A stretch of DNA of 64,000 nt from Desulfovibrio legallii. Its GTDB lineage: Bacteria; Desulfobacterota; Desulfovibrionia; Desulfovibrionales; Desulfovibrionaceae. The stretch lies in NCBI RefSeq assembly GCF_900102485.1, contig NZ_FNBX01000012.1, forward strand, positions 1 to 64,000, in the 5' to 3' direction. Of this stretch, positions 1 through 7,668 are shown piece after piece (within the stretch, counting starts at the first letter, position 1; every line of letters starts with the position of its first letter). The notes beneath the pieces were generated by a model. It saw only the letters and a list, made by a program, of their open reading frames with translations. It made no database searches and was not told the origin of the DNA. Made by a program: the position numbers and the translations under genes.

Positions 1-1
1 T

Positions 2-115
2 GTCGGAAAATCTGGACGCTTTCATGTAAAATCTCCGTTCGGGTCAGTATCGGAAATTCTACCCATAAACGCTACTTCTTTTTGGGGGGATTACCGGGGC
101 ATGGCGCACATATGA
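2..115 (+). CDS. C-terminal fragment of an unidentified gene cut by the window edge
   Basis: An open frame runs in from the left edge and stops at TGA 113-115, giving 37 residues that end in GDYRGMAHI. The stop lies one base before the GTG at 117 that best starts the SNF2 gene, an arrangement typical of translationally coupled genes in one operon. The fragment is too short to assign to a family. A second frame is also open from the edge to about 190, so the choice of frame rests only on the coupling geometry. Confidence 0.4.
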   Translation, partial: VGKSGRFHVKSPFGSVSEILPINATSFWGDYRGMAHI

Positions 116-116
116 A

Positions 117-2930
117 GTGCGCAATAGAGCCGGTGCGCTATTTTCCTACAATATGCTTGAGCAGCTTTGCAATAAAGGCTGGGCCACTTTGACTGAGAAT
201 ACCGTCACAATTCTCAATCGACATATGGCTAAGTGTCAGCCGTGGGAGTTGGCAGCCCTGGCGTTGCCCCCAGCCCTTCCCTTTCATTTGCGCGTTCACC
301 CTCGAGGGAGCCTCACAATAGGAAGCAAGTTTGCCGTGGAGTATGCTTTCCATGCCCTGTCTCGCCCAATTTTGTTTACTCGAACTGGAATAATGGTCAA
401 AGCCGAAGGCAAGGAGTACTGCCTGCTCGACCCAAATTACAGTATCATTACAAAGATTGATGCTTACAGAACGGATCCACTGACGGATCCGCAGGACAGA
501 ATGTTCTGGTGGGCAGAGCTGCTTGATTTGATGTGTAAGCCGGATGAAGTCATTGACAATAAGGCGTTACGTTCATACAAAATTGCCAGAGCATACCACT
601 TTACTGTTAGTATTCAATCTATTCGAGGTGATTTGCGTATCACGCCCCGCCTGCTAGCAGAAGTGCCAACGCACGAGAATGAAGATGGCAGCACCCAGGA
701 AAACAAGATTCTTCCGCCGCAGGCGCACGCAACTTTTGTAAAAGATTTTGAGCAGCACCCCCTGCGAACCCAATACGCACTGGGAAGCGGATACTTCATT
801 TCACTGCCCAAGGAAATGCAAGTCGGATTGAGCGCGGTGAAGGGCGTTAACCGGTCAAGCATTCAAGAAAAAATAGATTTCATCAATAATCCTTATGAGT
901 TTTTAAAAAAACGACTGGCGGGCGATCTGTCAGAAGAAATTATAGACAGCATTTTTGTGGAAACACCTCTTTTTTTAGAGGAGCGCGTCAAAGGGCTCTG
1001 CATATGGGAAGCGCGAAATGTCTTTCCCACAAGCTCCAGCGGGCAAAAATGGCTGCCGGACACGCTGCCGGATACTGTGCAAATTCTTGTGGGCGACCAA
1101 GCATATCAAGTATCTGTGCCAGAATTGCGACAATTCATCGCTGATGTCGCTGGTGCTTTGGAAAACAATGAGCCGCTTGTCTCTTTATGCGGAGACAACA
1201 TTTCTGTAACGTTTGACCTTCTTGAGCAGCTTAAAACAACAGCACGAATTTTTTTGGAAGGAGAAAAACAGGGAAAAGTAGAAATTTTCCGCATTGCACC
1301 AAGAGTAACTGACGTTGATGAAGTATGTGCCGTGCCAACGCGGCCAGCGTGGGAAGGCGCTATAGAGTATGCTGCTGGCGTGCACCCGCATCTTCACCAG
1401 CAGGACGGCATTGATTGGCTGCAAGCGCATTGGCGTGCAGGAACTTCAGGTGCTCTTCTAGCTGATGACATGGGCTTAGGAAAAACACTTCAAACTCTTT
1501 CCTTCATGTGGTGGCTTTTTAAGCAAATGGAAACAGGGCATGCAGATCGCCACCCAATACTCATCGTTGCGCCTACAGCCTTGATTAAGAACTGGCAGGA
1601 GGAGGCTGAAAAATTTTTTGACCGTGCGCTGGGGAATCCACTCGAAGCCTATGGTCCATTTTTTACAGCTTTTGCTAGTAGAGCCGCAGCACGCGAAGCC
1701 CTGATGCAGCATCCATGGGCTATCACAACGTATGAAACCATGCGTGACAAAATAGAAGTATTCGTGGGGCCGTACTCTCTGCTTGTTTTTGATGAGGCAC
1801 AAAAAATAAAGAATCCTGGCGCACTGGTTTCTGAAATGGCAAAGTCCATAAAGACAGAATTTTGCCTCGCATTGACCGGGACACCCGTAGAAAATAGCTT
1901 GCGCGACCTTGTGAGTATTGTGGACAGAGTACAACCCACACGCAAACAGAAGCTGCTACGTTTTGTTGAAAACTATGAAACTATCGAGAGGGGAGGGAAG
2001 CCAACTTTTGGCCCGTACCCGAAAGGAGTACACTGCCCAAATACAAGCCGCAGTAACAATGCAAGCCAGCATGATGAGCCTGAAGAAGCCTACGACAAGG
2101 AAATTTTTCTGCAAAAAATCAAGGAAGAGCTGGAGTGCGCTACGCCTCCTGTACTTCTGCGCAGGTTGAAAGATACACACTGGAACGAGCGGCCAGAAAA
2201 AACGATCCTTCCGCCTTACGAAGACATTATGCCACCTTTGCAAGCGCAAATCTACGATGCAGCACTGGCTAACGCCAAGGAAAAACTCCGCATGGGATCA
2301 ATGGGGGCGGTACTTGAGGCCATTCAGCGTATGCGGCAAATATCATTGCATCCACCGCTTGATCCAACGGATTCGCCCCAAAAAATGCTGGAATGCTCGG
2401 CACGCATTGTCCGCCTCATGACAATCTTGGACGAAATACAGAAACGCGACGAAAAAACCCTCGTATTTGTGGAATACCTCGAAACGCAGGCACGGCTTGC
2501 CACACTCCTGAGTGAGAAATATTCACTTTCTGTCTCATGCATCAACGGCGGGGTACAGGCAACGCAACGACAAGGAATTGTAAATAAATTCCAAAATGGG
2601 CCTGATGGATTTGACGTGCTGTTGCTCTCACCTAAAGCTGGGGGAGTGGGGCTAAACCTTACCGCCGCCAACCATGTCATACATCTAACGCGCTGGTGGA
2701 ATCCGGCGGTCGAAGACCAGTGCACTGACCGGGTTTACAGAATCGGCCAAAAGAAAGCCGTGTTTCTGCACTATCCACTAGCCATCCACCCTACCTACGG
2801 CGATCAAAGCTTTGATTGCAATCTACACCGACTGCTCGATAAAAAGCGTGCTCTAAGCCAAGGCGTGCTTAGTCCAACCAATCCTAGAGACACCCGCGAA
2901 GTGTTTGAAGCTCTATTGGGAGATGCGTAA
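117..2930 (+). CDS. SNF2-family DNA-dependent ATPase/helicase, candidate defence protein
   Basis: This 937-aa protein has an N-terminal region of about 430 residues with no motif I recognise, followed by a complete SNF2 ATPase. Visible motifs are DDMGLGKT (about 448-455, Walker A), DEAQ (about 559, Walker B), LTGTP (motif III), and GGVGLNLT with QCTDRVYRIGQ (motifs V and VI, near 871). SNF2 ATPases translocate on double-stranded DNA. The GTG start at 117 is the first usable start after an in-frame stop at 66-68. Lower GC than the genes beyond the tRNA, tight coupling to an upstream gene and a position at a tRNA all suggest an island gene. SNF2 proteins occur in Zorya type I (ZorD, last gene of zorABCD) and in DISARM class 1 (DrmD). 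Being last in its operon fits ZorD better, but the other components would lie outside the window, so the system is unassigned. Confidence 0.8.
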   Translation: MRNRAGALFSYNMLEQLCNKGWATLTENTVTILNRHMAKCQPWELAALALPPALPFHLRVHPRGSLTIGSKFAVEYAFHALSRPILFTRTGIMVKAEGKEYCLLDPNYSIITKIDAYRTDPLTDPQDRMFWWAELLDLMCKPDEVIDNKALRSYKIARAYHFTVSIQSIRGDLRITPRLLAEVPTHENEDGSTQENKILPPQAHATFVKDFEQHPLRTQYALGSGYFISLPKEMQVGLSAVKGVNRSSIQEKIDFINNPYEFLKKRLAGDLSEEIIDSIFVETPLFLEERVKGLCIWEARNVFPTSSSGQKWLPDTLPDTVQILVGDQAYQVSVPELRQFIADVAGALENNEPLVSLCGDNISVTFDLLEQLKTTARIFLEGEKQGKVEIFRIAPRVTDVDEVCAVPTRPAWEGAIEYAAGVHPHLHQQDGIDWLQAHWRAGTSGALLADDMGLGKTLQTLSFMWWLFKQMETGHADRHPILIVAPTALIKNWQEEAEKFFDRALGNPLEAYGPFFTAFASRAAAREALMQHPWAITTYETMRDKIEVFVGPYSLLVFDEAQKIKNPGALVSEMAKSIKTEFCLALTGTPVENSLRDLVSIVDRVQPTRKQKLLRFVENYETIERGGKPTFGPYPKGVHCPNTSRSNNASQHDEPEEAYDKEIFLQKIKEELECATPPVLLRRLKDTHWNERPEKTILPPYEDIMPPLQAQIYDAALANAKEKLRMGSMGAVLEAIQRMRQISLHPPLDPTDSPQKMLECSARIVRLMTILDEIQKRDEKTLVFVEYLETQARLATLLSEKYSLSVSCINGGVQATQRQGIVNKFQNGPDGFDVLLLSPKAGGVGLNLTAANHVIHLTRWWNPAVEDQCTDRVYRIGQKKAVFLHYPLAIHPTYGDQSFDCNLHRLLDKKRALSQGVLSPTNPRDTREVFEALLGDA

Positions 2931-2991
2931 CAAAATCGGCCTGCCGCAATACTCCAATAATCTGTTCTTCGGTAAATCTGCTGCGTTTCAT
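2884..2991 (-). pseudogene. IS3-family transposase OrfA remnant (first ~20 codons)
   Basis: Reading leftward from ATG 2991 the first residues are MKRSRFTEEQIIGVLRQADF, the characteristic N-terminus of IS3-family OrfA helix-turn-helix proteins. An AGGAG ribosome-binding site lies just upstream (about 3002-2998). Similarity ends after about 20 residues, where the frame runs into the 3' end of the SNF2 gene on the other strand and stops at about 2884. Only the promoter-proximal tip of the transposase gene survives, so it is not functional. Confidence 0.75.
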
Positions 2992-3053
2992 TCTTGTGCT
3001 CCTATGCCAGGAATACTAACTTTTCAATGGTATATTTTCCTGGGGGAGGGTCA
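2932..3053 (-). mobile_element. Remnant of the left end of an IS3-family insertion sequence
   Basis: The remnant holds an outer terminus that on the minus strand begins TGACCCTCCCCCAGG (3053 leftward), a leader of about 60 nt, a ribosome-binding site and the first codons of orfA. A TGA-pyrimidine-rich terminus followed at once by orfA is the usual layout of IS3-type elements. The rest of the element is missing and the break coincides with the stop codon of the SNF2 gene, so a deletion or recombination joined the IS end to the helicase gene. The outer base is followed by an inverted repeat, AGTGTTGGT (3053-3061) and ACCAACACT (3087-3095). Confidence 0.65.
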
Positions 3054-3159
3054 GTGTTGGTTTTGAAAATGACGACTGCGCCAACGACCAACACTATAAC
3101 CAACAGCAAGGTTGACTGCAAACGACAGCAAATGAAAAAATGTGAATGGACGTGAAAGC

Positions 3160-3196
3160 AAAAGCCGCCCCAATCTCGTTGATTGGGGCGGCTTTT
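3160..3196. terminator. Bidirectional intrinsic terminator between tRNA-Leu and the island end
   Basis: A perfect 15-bp stem, AAAGCCGCCCCAATC (3161-3175) paired with GATTGGGGCGGCTTT (3181-3195), encloses a 5-nt loop. It is flanked by T-runs in both directions. It lies about 40 nt beyond the 3' end of the tRNA and should end the tRNA transcript on the minus strand and any island transcript on the plus strand. Confidence 0.85.
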
Positions 3197-3238
3197 TGAA
3201 AGAAAATGATTTTTGTTGAAATCATCTGAAAACCATCA

Positions 3239-3323
3239 TGGTGCCGAGGGCGGGACTCGAACCCGCACGAGAATTCTCACTACCCCCTCAAGATAGCGTG
3301 TCTACCAGTTCCACCACCTCGGC
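3239..3323 (-). tRNA. tRNA-Leu (anticodon GAG)
   Basis: The minus strand folds as a class II tRNA. Acceptor GCCGAGG pairs with CCTCGGC, the anticodon stem CTATC/GGTAG encloses loop TTGAGGG (anticodon GAG), there is a long variable arm around GAGAATTCTC, and the T arm is GCGGG-TTCGAGT-CCCGC. The 3' CCA is encoded. A long variable arm together with GAG identifies leucine. The 3' end faces the AT-rich SNF2/IS segment, a usual integration site for islands. Confidence 0.95.
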
Positions 3324-3333
3324 GCAGAGAAGG

Positions 3334-3362
3334 CTTCTATCGCATAGTCCGGGGAATGGCAA
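3334..3362 (-). promoter_or_regulatory. Sigma70-type promoter of tRNA-Leu
   Basis: On the minus strand TTGCCA (3362-3357) and TAGAAG (3339-3334) are separated by exactly 17 nt. The predicted start falls a few bases before the mature tRNA 5' end at 3323. Confidence 0.55.
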
Positions 3363-3437
3363 GTGTTTTTTCCTGTCGCGGCGGGCTTGCGCTCTAAAGC
3401 TGTTGCGGCTACTCTTGCAAGCCCTATGGAGTGTGGC

Positions 3438-4493
3438 ATGGACGAAACCGTACAGAAATTTTTGCGCAGCGCGGGCCCGGTGCTCTGTGTGGACATAGGC
3501 AGCGGCACGCAGGACGCGCTGCTGGCCCGTCCAGGGCTGGAAGGCGAAAACTGGCCGCGCTTTGTGCTGCCCGCCCCGGCCCGGCTGGCGGCCCAGCGCA
3601 TCCGCGAGCTCACCCTGCTGCACCGCAATATCTGGCTTTACGGCGGCAACATGGGCGGGGGCTTTACCCAGGCCATCAAAGAACACCTGGCCGCCGGGCT
3701 GGCGGTCTTTTCCACCGCCGCGGCCACCCGCGGCATTCATGACAGCGAAGAGGTGGTCCGCGGCCTGGGCGTGGAAATCTGCGCCAATTGTCCGGAAGGC
3801 TGCGTGCCCGTCTTTCTTGCCGACTACGCGCCCGATTTCTGGGCGGGCCTGCTGCGCCTGGCCGGGCTGCCGCAGCCGCACTTGGTGTTGGCCGCAGCGC
3901 AGGACCACGGCTTTCACGTCTACAACAACCGGCAGGGCCGCATGCGCGCCTGGAGCGACCTTCTGGCCGCCTCGGCGGCCCCTTCCGGCTGGATCCACGC
4001 CGCGCCGCCCCCGTCCCTGACCCGCATGCAGGCCCTGCACGAAAAGACGGGCGGCCCCGTGGCGGACACGGGCGCCAGCGCCCTGCTGGGCGCGCTGTGC
4101 GACCCGAGCGTGCTGGAGCGCAGCTTCCGCGAAGGCGTGACCATCGTCAACGTGGGCAACGGGCACACCGTGGCGGCCCTGGTGTATCAGGGCAAGGTGC
4201 GCGGCATTTACGAGCACCACACGGGCATGCGCACACGGGAGCAGCTCCTGGAGGATCTGGAGCAGTTCCGCAAGCACTGGTTGCCGGCCGAGGCGGTACA
4301 GGCCAGCGGCGGGCACGGCACGGCTTTTGGTCCGTACTGTGAGGAGGCCGGCGGCTACGCGCCCACCTTCATCACCGGGCCCAAGCGCGCCCTTCTGGAG
4401 GGCTGCGGCACATTTCTGGCCCCGCACGGCGACATGATGCTGGCGGGCTGTTTTGGACTGCTCTGGGGCTGGGCGCACCGGCAGGTGAAGTAA
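3438..4493 (+). CDS. DUF1786 family protein
   Basis: This 351-aa protein resembles the DUF1786 family, often labelled pyruvate formate-lyase activating-like although it carries no radical-SAM cysteine motif. Near the N-terminus CVDIGSGTQD resembles the phosphate-binding loop of ASKHA-fold ATPases, and NVGNGHTVAAL about two-thirds along looks like a second glycine-rich loop of that fold. The start at ATG 3438 (MDETVQ) is chosen because GGAG at 3428-3431 sits 6 nt upstream. The in-frame ATG at 3426 would have no Shine-Dalgarno. The function of the family is unknown. It is followed 24 nt later by the phenylacetate-CoA ligase gene on the same strand, so they are probably co-transcribed. Confidence 0.75.
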   Translation: MDETVQKFLRSAGPVLCVDIGSGTQDALLARPGLEGENWPRFVLPAPARLAAQRIRELTLLHRNIWLYGGNMGGGFTQAIKEHLAAGLAVFSTAAATRGIHDSEEVVRGLGVEICANCPEGCVPVFLADYAPDFWAGLLRLAGLPQPHLVLAAAQDHGFHVYNNRQGRMRAWSDLLAASAAPSGWIHAAPPPSLTRMQALHEKTGGPVADTGASALLGALCDPSVLERSFREGVTIVNVGNGHTVAALVYQGKVRGIYEHHTGMRTREQLLEDLEQFRKHWLPAEAVQASGGHGTAFGPYCEEAGGYAPTFITGPKRALLEGCGTFLAPHGDMMLAGCFGLLWGWAHRQVK

Positions 4494-4517
4494 GACGCGC
4501 CACTTGAGGGGGAAGGC

Positions 4518-5816
4518 ATGGACGTTTTTGACGAAGCGGAACTGTGGAGTCGCGAGCATATTGAAGAAACGCAGCTGCTGCGCCTGCGCAACACCGTGGC
4601 GCAGACCCGCAAGTGCGCCTTTTACCGCCAACGCCTGGACGAGGCCGGCGTAGGGCCAGAATCCCTGCGCAGCCTGGACGACCTGCGGCGCATCCCTTTT
4701 ACCACCAAGGACGATCTGCGCGCCCAGTATCCCACAGGGCTGCTCTGCGTGCCGCAGTCCGAGGTGGTGCGCATGCACTGCTCCAGCGGCACCACGGGTT
4801 CGCCCGTGGCCATCTGCCATACCCAGAACGACATCAACGCCTGGGCGGACCTCATGGCCCGCTGCATGTATATGGTGGGCGTGCGCCGGGACGACGTATT
4901 CCAGAATATGTCCGGCTACGGGCTGTTCACGGGCGGCCTGGGCATCCACTTCGGGGCGGAGCGCCTGGGCTGCATGACCATCCCGGCCGGGGCGGGCAAT
5001 TCCCGCCGCCAGATCAAGCTGGCCAAGGATTTTCACACCACGGTGGCCCACATTCTGCCTTCTTACGCGCTGATTCTGGGCGAGCACCTGCGCGAAATGG
5101 GCGAAGACCCGCGCGAATTCCCCTTGCGCATCGCCATGGTGGGCGCGGAGCCGTACACCGAAGAATACCGCCGCCGCATTGAGCAGCTCTTTGACATGAA
5201 GGTCTACAACTCCTACGGCCTCTCGGAGATGAACGGCCCCGGCGTGGGCTTTGAATGCCTGGAGCAGAACGGGCTGCACATCTGGGAGGACGCCTACATC
5301 CCCGAAATTGTGGACCCGGAGACAGGCGCAGCCCTGCCCGACGGCGAGGTGGGGGAGCTGGTCATGACCTGTCTCTGCCGCCAGGGCATGCCCATCCTGC
5401 GCTACCGCACCCGCGACCTGACCCGCTTTCTGCCCGGATCCTGCGCCTGCGGCCGCAAGCACCGGCGCATCGACCGCATCCTGGGCCGCGCGGACGACAT
5501 GTTCATCATCAAGGGCGTGAACGTCTACCCCCTCCAGGTGGAGCAGGTCATCATGGCCTTCCCGGAAGTGGGGCAAAGCTACCTTATCGTCCTGGAAAAC
5601 GACGGCATCGGCGACGTCATGCGGGTGCAGGTGGAAATCCGGGACGAGTATTTTGTGGAAGATATGCGCGTGCTCCACAACCTGCAAAAGGCCATTACCG
5701 CGCGCCTGCGCGATGAAATTCTGGTGACGCCCAGGGTGGAGCTGGTGGAAAGCAACAGCCTGCCGCGTACCGAGGGCAAGGCCGTGCGGCTCAAGGATCT
5801 GCGCGAACAGAAGTAA
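4518..5816 (+). CDS. paaK: Phenylacetate-CoA ligase family AMP-forming enzyme
   Basis: The 432-aa length matches PaaK-type adenylating enzymes, which activate aryl acids with ATP and CoA. Visible motifs are SSGTTGSP (89-96, phosphate-binding), NSYGLSEMNGPG (adenine-binding region), YRTRDLT (near 300, ribose-binding) and GRADDMFIIKGVNVYP (hinge), followed by the small C-terminal domain. The start at 4518 is preceded by a GAGGGGGA Shine-Dalgarno. In anaerobes such ligases act on phenylacetate or indoleacetate made from aromatic amino acids. No indolepyruvate ferredoxin oxidoreductase gene, a common partner, is present here, so the true substrate is inferred only from family. Confidence 0.9.
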   Translation: MDVFDEAELWSREHIEETQLLRLRNTVAQTRKCAFYRQRLDEAGVGPESLRSLDDLRRIPFTTKDDLRAQYPTGLLCVPQSEVVRMHCSSGTTGSPVAICHTQNDINAWADLMARCMYMVGVRRDDVFQNMSGYGLFTGGLGIHFGAERLGCMTIPAGAGNSRRQIKLAKDFHTTVAHILPSYALILGEHLREMGEDPREFPLRIAMVGAEPYTEEYRRRIEQLFDMKVYNSYGLSEMNGPGVGFECLEQNGLHIWEDAYIPEIVDPETGAALPDGEVGELVMTCLCRQGMPILRYRTRDLTRFLPGSCACGRKHRRIDRILGRADDMFIIKGVNVYPLQVEQVIMAFPEVGQSYLIVLENDGIGDVMRVQVEIRDEYFVEDMRVLHNLQKAITARLRDEILVTPRVELVESNSLPRTEGKAVRLKDLREQK

Positions 5817-5857
5817 CGCGCCGGTTTTTGCGGCACAACCGGCCCACAGGCGGTTCT

Positions 5858-6457
5858 ATGGATTTTCTGCCTTTTCCCCTGGCCTCAGTTCTGGCGGGCG
5901 CGTTCATCTCGCTGCTCTGCTTTGTGCTGCTGCTGAATATCTTCGGTCTGCCGGCCAACTGGCTGCTGCTGGGGCTGGTAGCTCTGTGGAAGATGGTCCA
6001 CCCCGCGGCCCAGTCCATGGACGTCTGGTTCTGGGTGCTCATGGTGGGCATCGCCCTGGCCGGGGAGGCCCTGGAAATGGGCCTGCAGATCGTCAAGGCC
6101 CGGCGCTACGGCTCCAGCTCCTCCGGCACCTTTGCCGGCATGATAGGAGCCATTGCCGGCGCCATCCTGCTGGCCCCCCTGTTCTTTGGCCTGGGCGCGC
6201 TCATCGGCGCGCTGCTGGGCGCGTGGACAGGCTGTTTCCTCATGGAGATTGTCCGGGGCCGCCCGTTGGGCGAGGCTCTGGACGCGGCCTTCGGGGCCAT
6301 GATGGGACGCTTTTTGGGCACAGTGTGCAAATGCGGGGCCGGCGGCGCCATGCTGGCTCTGGCGGCCAGCCATATCTGGCCCCAGGCCCCCGCCCTTTTT
6401 CTGGAACCGACCGAAGGCGCAACCCAGGTGCTGACGTCCTTTTTCCGGTTGTGCTGA
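5858..6457 (+). CDS. DUF456 family small membrane protein
   Basis: This 199-aa, strongly hydrophobic protein has about four to five predicted membrane segments and a glycine/alanine-rich GMIGAIAGAILLAP repeat-like core, as in the DUF456 family. The ATG at 5858 (MDFLPFPL) starts directly at the first membrane segment, and an upstream TTG at 5828 is less likely. No function is established for the family. The gene lies 41 nt after paaK and its stop is 5 nt before the methyltransferase start, so it probably sits in the same transcript. Confidence 0.7.
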   Translation: MDFLPFPLASVLAGAFISLLCFVLLLNIFGLPANWLLLGLVALWKMVHPAAQSMDVWFWVLMVGIALAGEALEMGLQIVKARRYGSSSSGTFAGMIGAIAGAILLAPLFFGLGALIGALLGAWTGCFLMEIVRGRPLGEALDAAFGAMMGRFLGTVCKCGAGGAMLALAASHIWPQAPALFLEPTEGATQVLTSFFRLC

Positions 6458-6462
6458 GGCGC

Positions 6463-7278
6463 ATGATGTTGCTGCACGGTCTGGACGTGGTTCTGGTCAA
6501 GACCCGCTTCCCTGAAAACATCGGCATGGCGGCGCGGGCCTGCGTCAATATGGGCTGCCCTTCTCTGCGTCTGGTGGATCCGGAACGCTGGGACAAAGAC
6601 AAAGCCGCACCTCTGGCCACGCCCAAGGGCCTGCCCCTGCTGGACAGCCTGACCGTGCACCCCGCAGTGGAGGAAGCCGTGGCCCCCTGCGCCCTGGTGC
6701 TGGGCACAACGGCGCGGGTGGGCGGCTGGCGCAGGGCCCTGCTCTCGCCCCCGCAGGCCGGGAGGCTGGCGGCGGCGGCTCTGGCGCGCGGGGAACGGGT
6801 AGCCCTGGTTTTCGGTCCTGAAGACCGCGGCCTGAACAATGCGGAAATCACCCACTGCCAACAGCTGGTCACCATCCCCACTGATCCGGCGGCGCGCTCC
6901 CTCAATCTGGCCCAGGCCGTGCTGCTCCTGACCTACGAATGCGCCAACGCCGCACGGGCCCTGCGCCATGCCAGGGCCGACGCCACGGGCACGACGGCCA
7001 CCCTGGTCGCCGACAACGCAGGCCCCGCGCCTGACGCGCCACCCCGCCAGGACCGGCCAGACCCCGTGCCCGGCGGGCGGGCCGCCACGGCCGCCGAGCA
7101 GGAACGGCTTATGGCCGCGCTCAAAGACATGCTCCTGCGGCTGGACTACCTGCACGGCGACAACCCCGACTACTTCCTGCTGCCCTGGCGGCGGCTGTTC
7201 AGCCGCGCGGGCCTGCGCCGCCACGAGTACGACGCCCTCATGGGCCTCTGCCGTCAGGTGCGCGCCAAGCTGGGCTGA
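6463..7278 (+). CDS. TrmJ/SpoU-type RNA 2'-O-methyltransferase
   Basis: This 271-aa SPOUT-fold enzyme has the two signatures of the class: LVFGPEDRGLNN, and SLNLAQAVLLLTYE near the trefoil knot. The opening VVLVKTRFPENIGMAAR matches TrmJ-type tRNA methyltransferases, which modify ribose at position 32 of tRNA. A proline-rich linker follows the catalytic domain (about 175-210), and a C-terminal helical segment with GDNPDYFLLPWRRLFSR resembles the TrmJ C-terminal domain. GAGG overlaps the end of the DUF456 gene. ATG 6463 or 6466 could be used, and the 6 nt spacing favours the second. Confidence 0.8.
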   Translation: MMLLHGLDVVLVKTRFPENIGMAARACVNMGCPSLRLVDPERWDKDKAAPLATPKGLPLLDSLTVHPAVEEAVAPCALVLGTTARVGGWRRALLSPPQAGRLAAAALARGERVALVFGPEDRGLNNAEITHCQQLVTIPTDPAARSLNLAQAVLLLTYECANAARALRHARADATGTTATLVADNAGPAPDAPPRQDRPDPVPGGRAATAAEQERLMAALKDMLLRLDYLHGDNPDYFLLPWRRLFSRAGLRRHEYDALMGLCRQVRAKLG

Positions 7279-7446
7279 TTCCGCGCAGGGCAGCATCCGC
7301 CCTGCCGCCCCCTATGCCGCATCTGCGCCTTTACCCCGCCCCACAGCCCCGGCAATCCCCCACACGGTTTTGCAGAACGCTTCGCATGCCACGCAATGTG
7401 AAAAAAAATTCTTTTGCCGCTGCGGCCATCATTCCGGCGCAGCCTT

Positions 7447-7475
7447 TTGACAGCTTTTGCCGTCCATTCTATACT
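7447..7475 (+). promoter_or_regulatory. Strong sigma70-type promoter for the chemoreceptor gene
   Basis: A consensus TTGACA (7447-7452) and near-consensus TATACT (7470-7475) are separated by 17 nt. The predicted start near 7482 leaves an untranslated leader of about 187 nt. Confidence 0.8.
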
Positions 7476-7481
7476 CGTCTC

Positions 7482-7668
7482 TCAACTTTTTATCATTCTT
7501 GTCGATAGAGATTAAAACACTACAGGCGACGTGCCTGCCCCTTGGCAGGGGGGCATCCACGCTCTGAGGTCCGCACGGCGCGGCCAGATCCTGGCCGCGG
7601 ACGGGCCTTGCCCGCTGCAACGCGGCAATTCCGACGGCATTTTCGTTATGCTTGGGGGAGGACATTCC
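7482..7668 (+). promoter_or_regulatory. Highly structured 5' leader of the chemoreceptor mRNA
   Basis: Three hairpins can be drawn. CCTGCC (7534-7539) pairs with GGCAGG (7544-7549). CGCGGCCAG (7579-7587) pairs with CTGGCCGCG (7591-7599). TTGCC/GC (7608-7615) pairs with GC/GGCAA (7622-7628). In addition GTCCGC (7569-7574) can pair with GCGGAC (7597-7602), which would compete with the base of the second hairpin. The Shine-Dalgarno GGGGGAGG (7654-7661) follows. I recognise no known riboswitch consensus, including both c-di-GMP classes. Regulation at this leader is inference. Confidence 0.4.

Noticed and set aside
1..192. Open frame from the left edge in the first reading frame, ending about 190
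   Set aside because: It overlaps the SNF2 gene by about 75 nt and its translation is cysteine-rich and unlike a protein end. The second frame, ending at 115, fits operon geometry better.
3288..5687. Minus-strand 799-codon frame
   Set aside because: It is antisense to the DUF1786 and phenylacetate-CoA ligase genes, runs into the tRNA and has no recognisable domain; a GC artefact.
7482..7668. c-di-GMP riboswitch upstream of the chemoreceptor
   Set aside because: The conserved core bases of class I and II aptamers are absent, so only a generic structured leader is reported.
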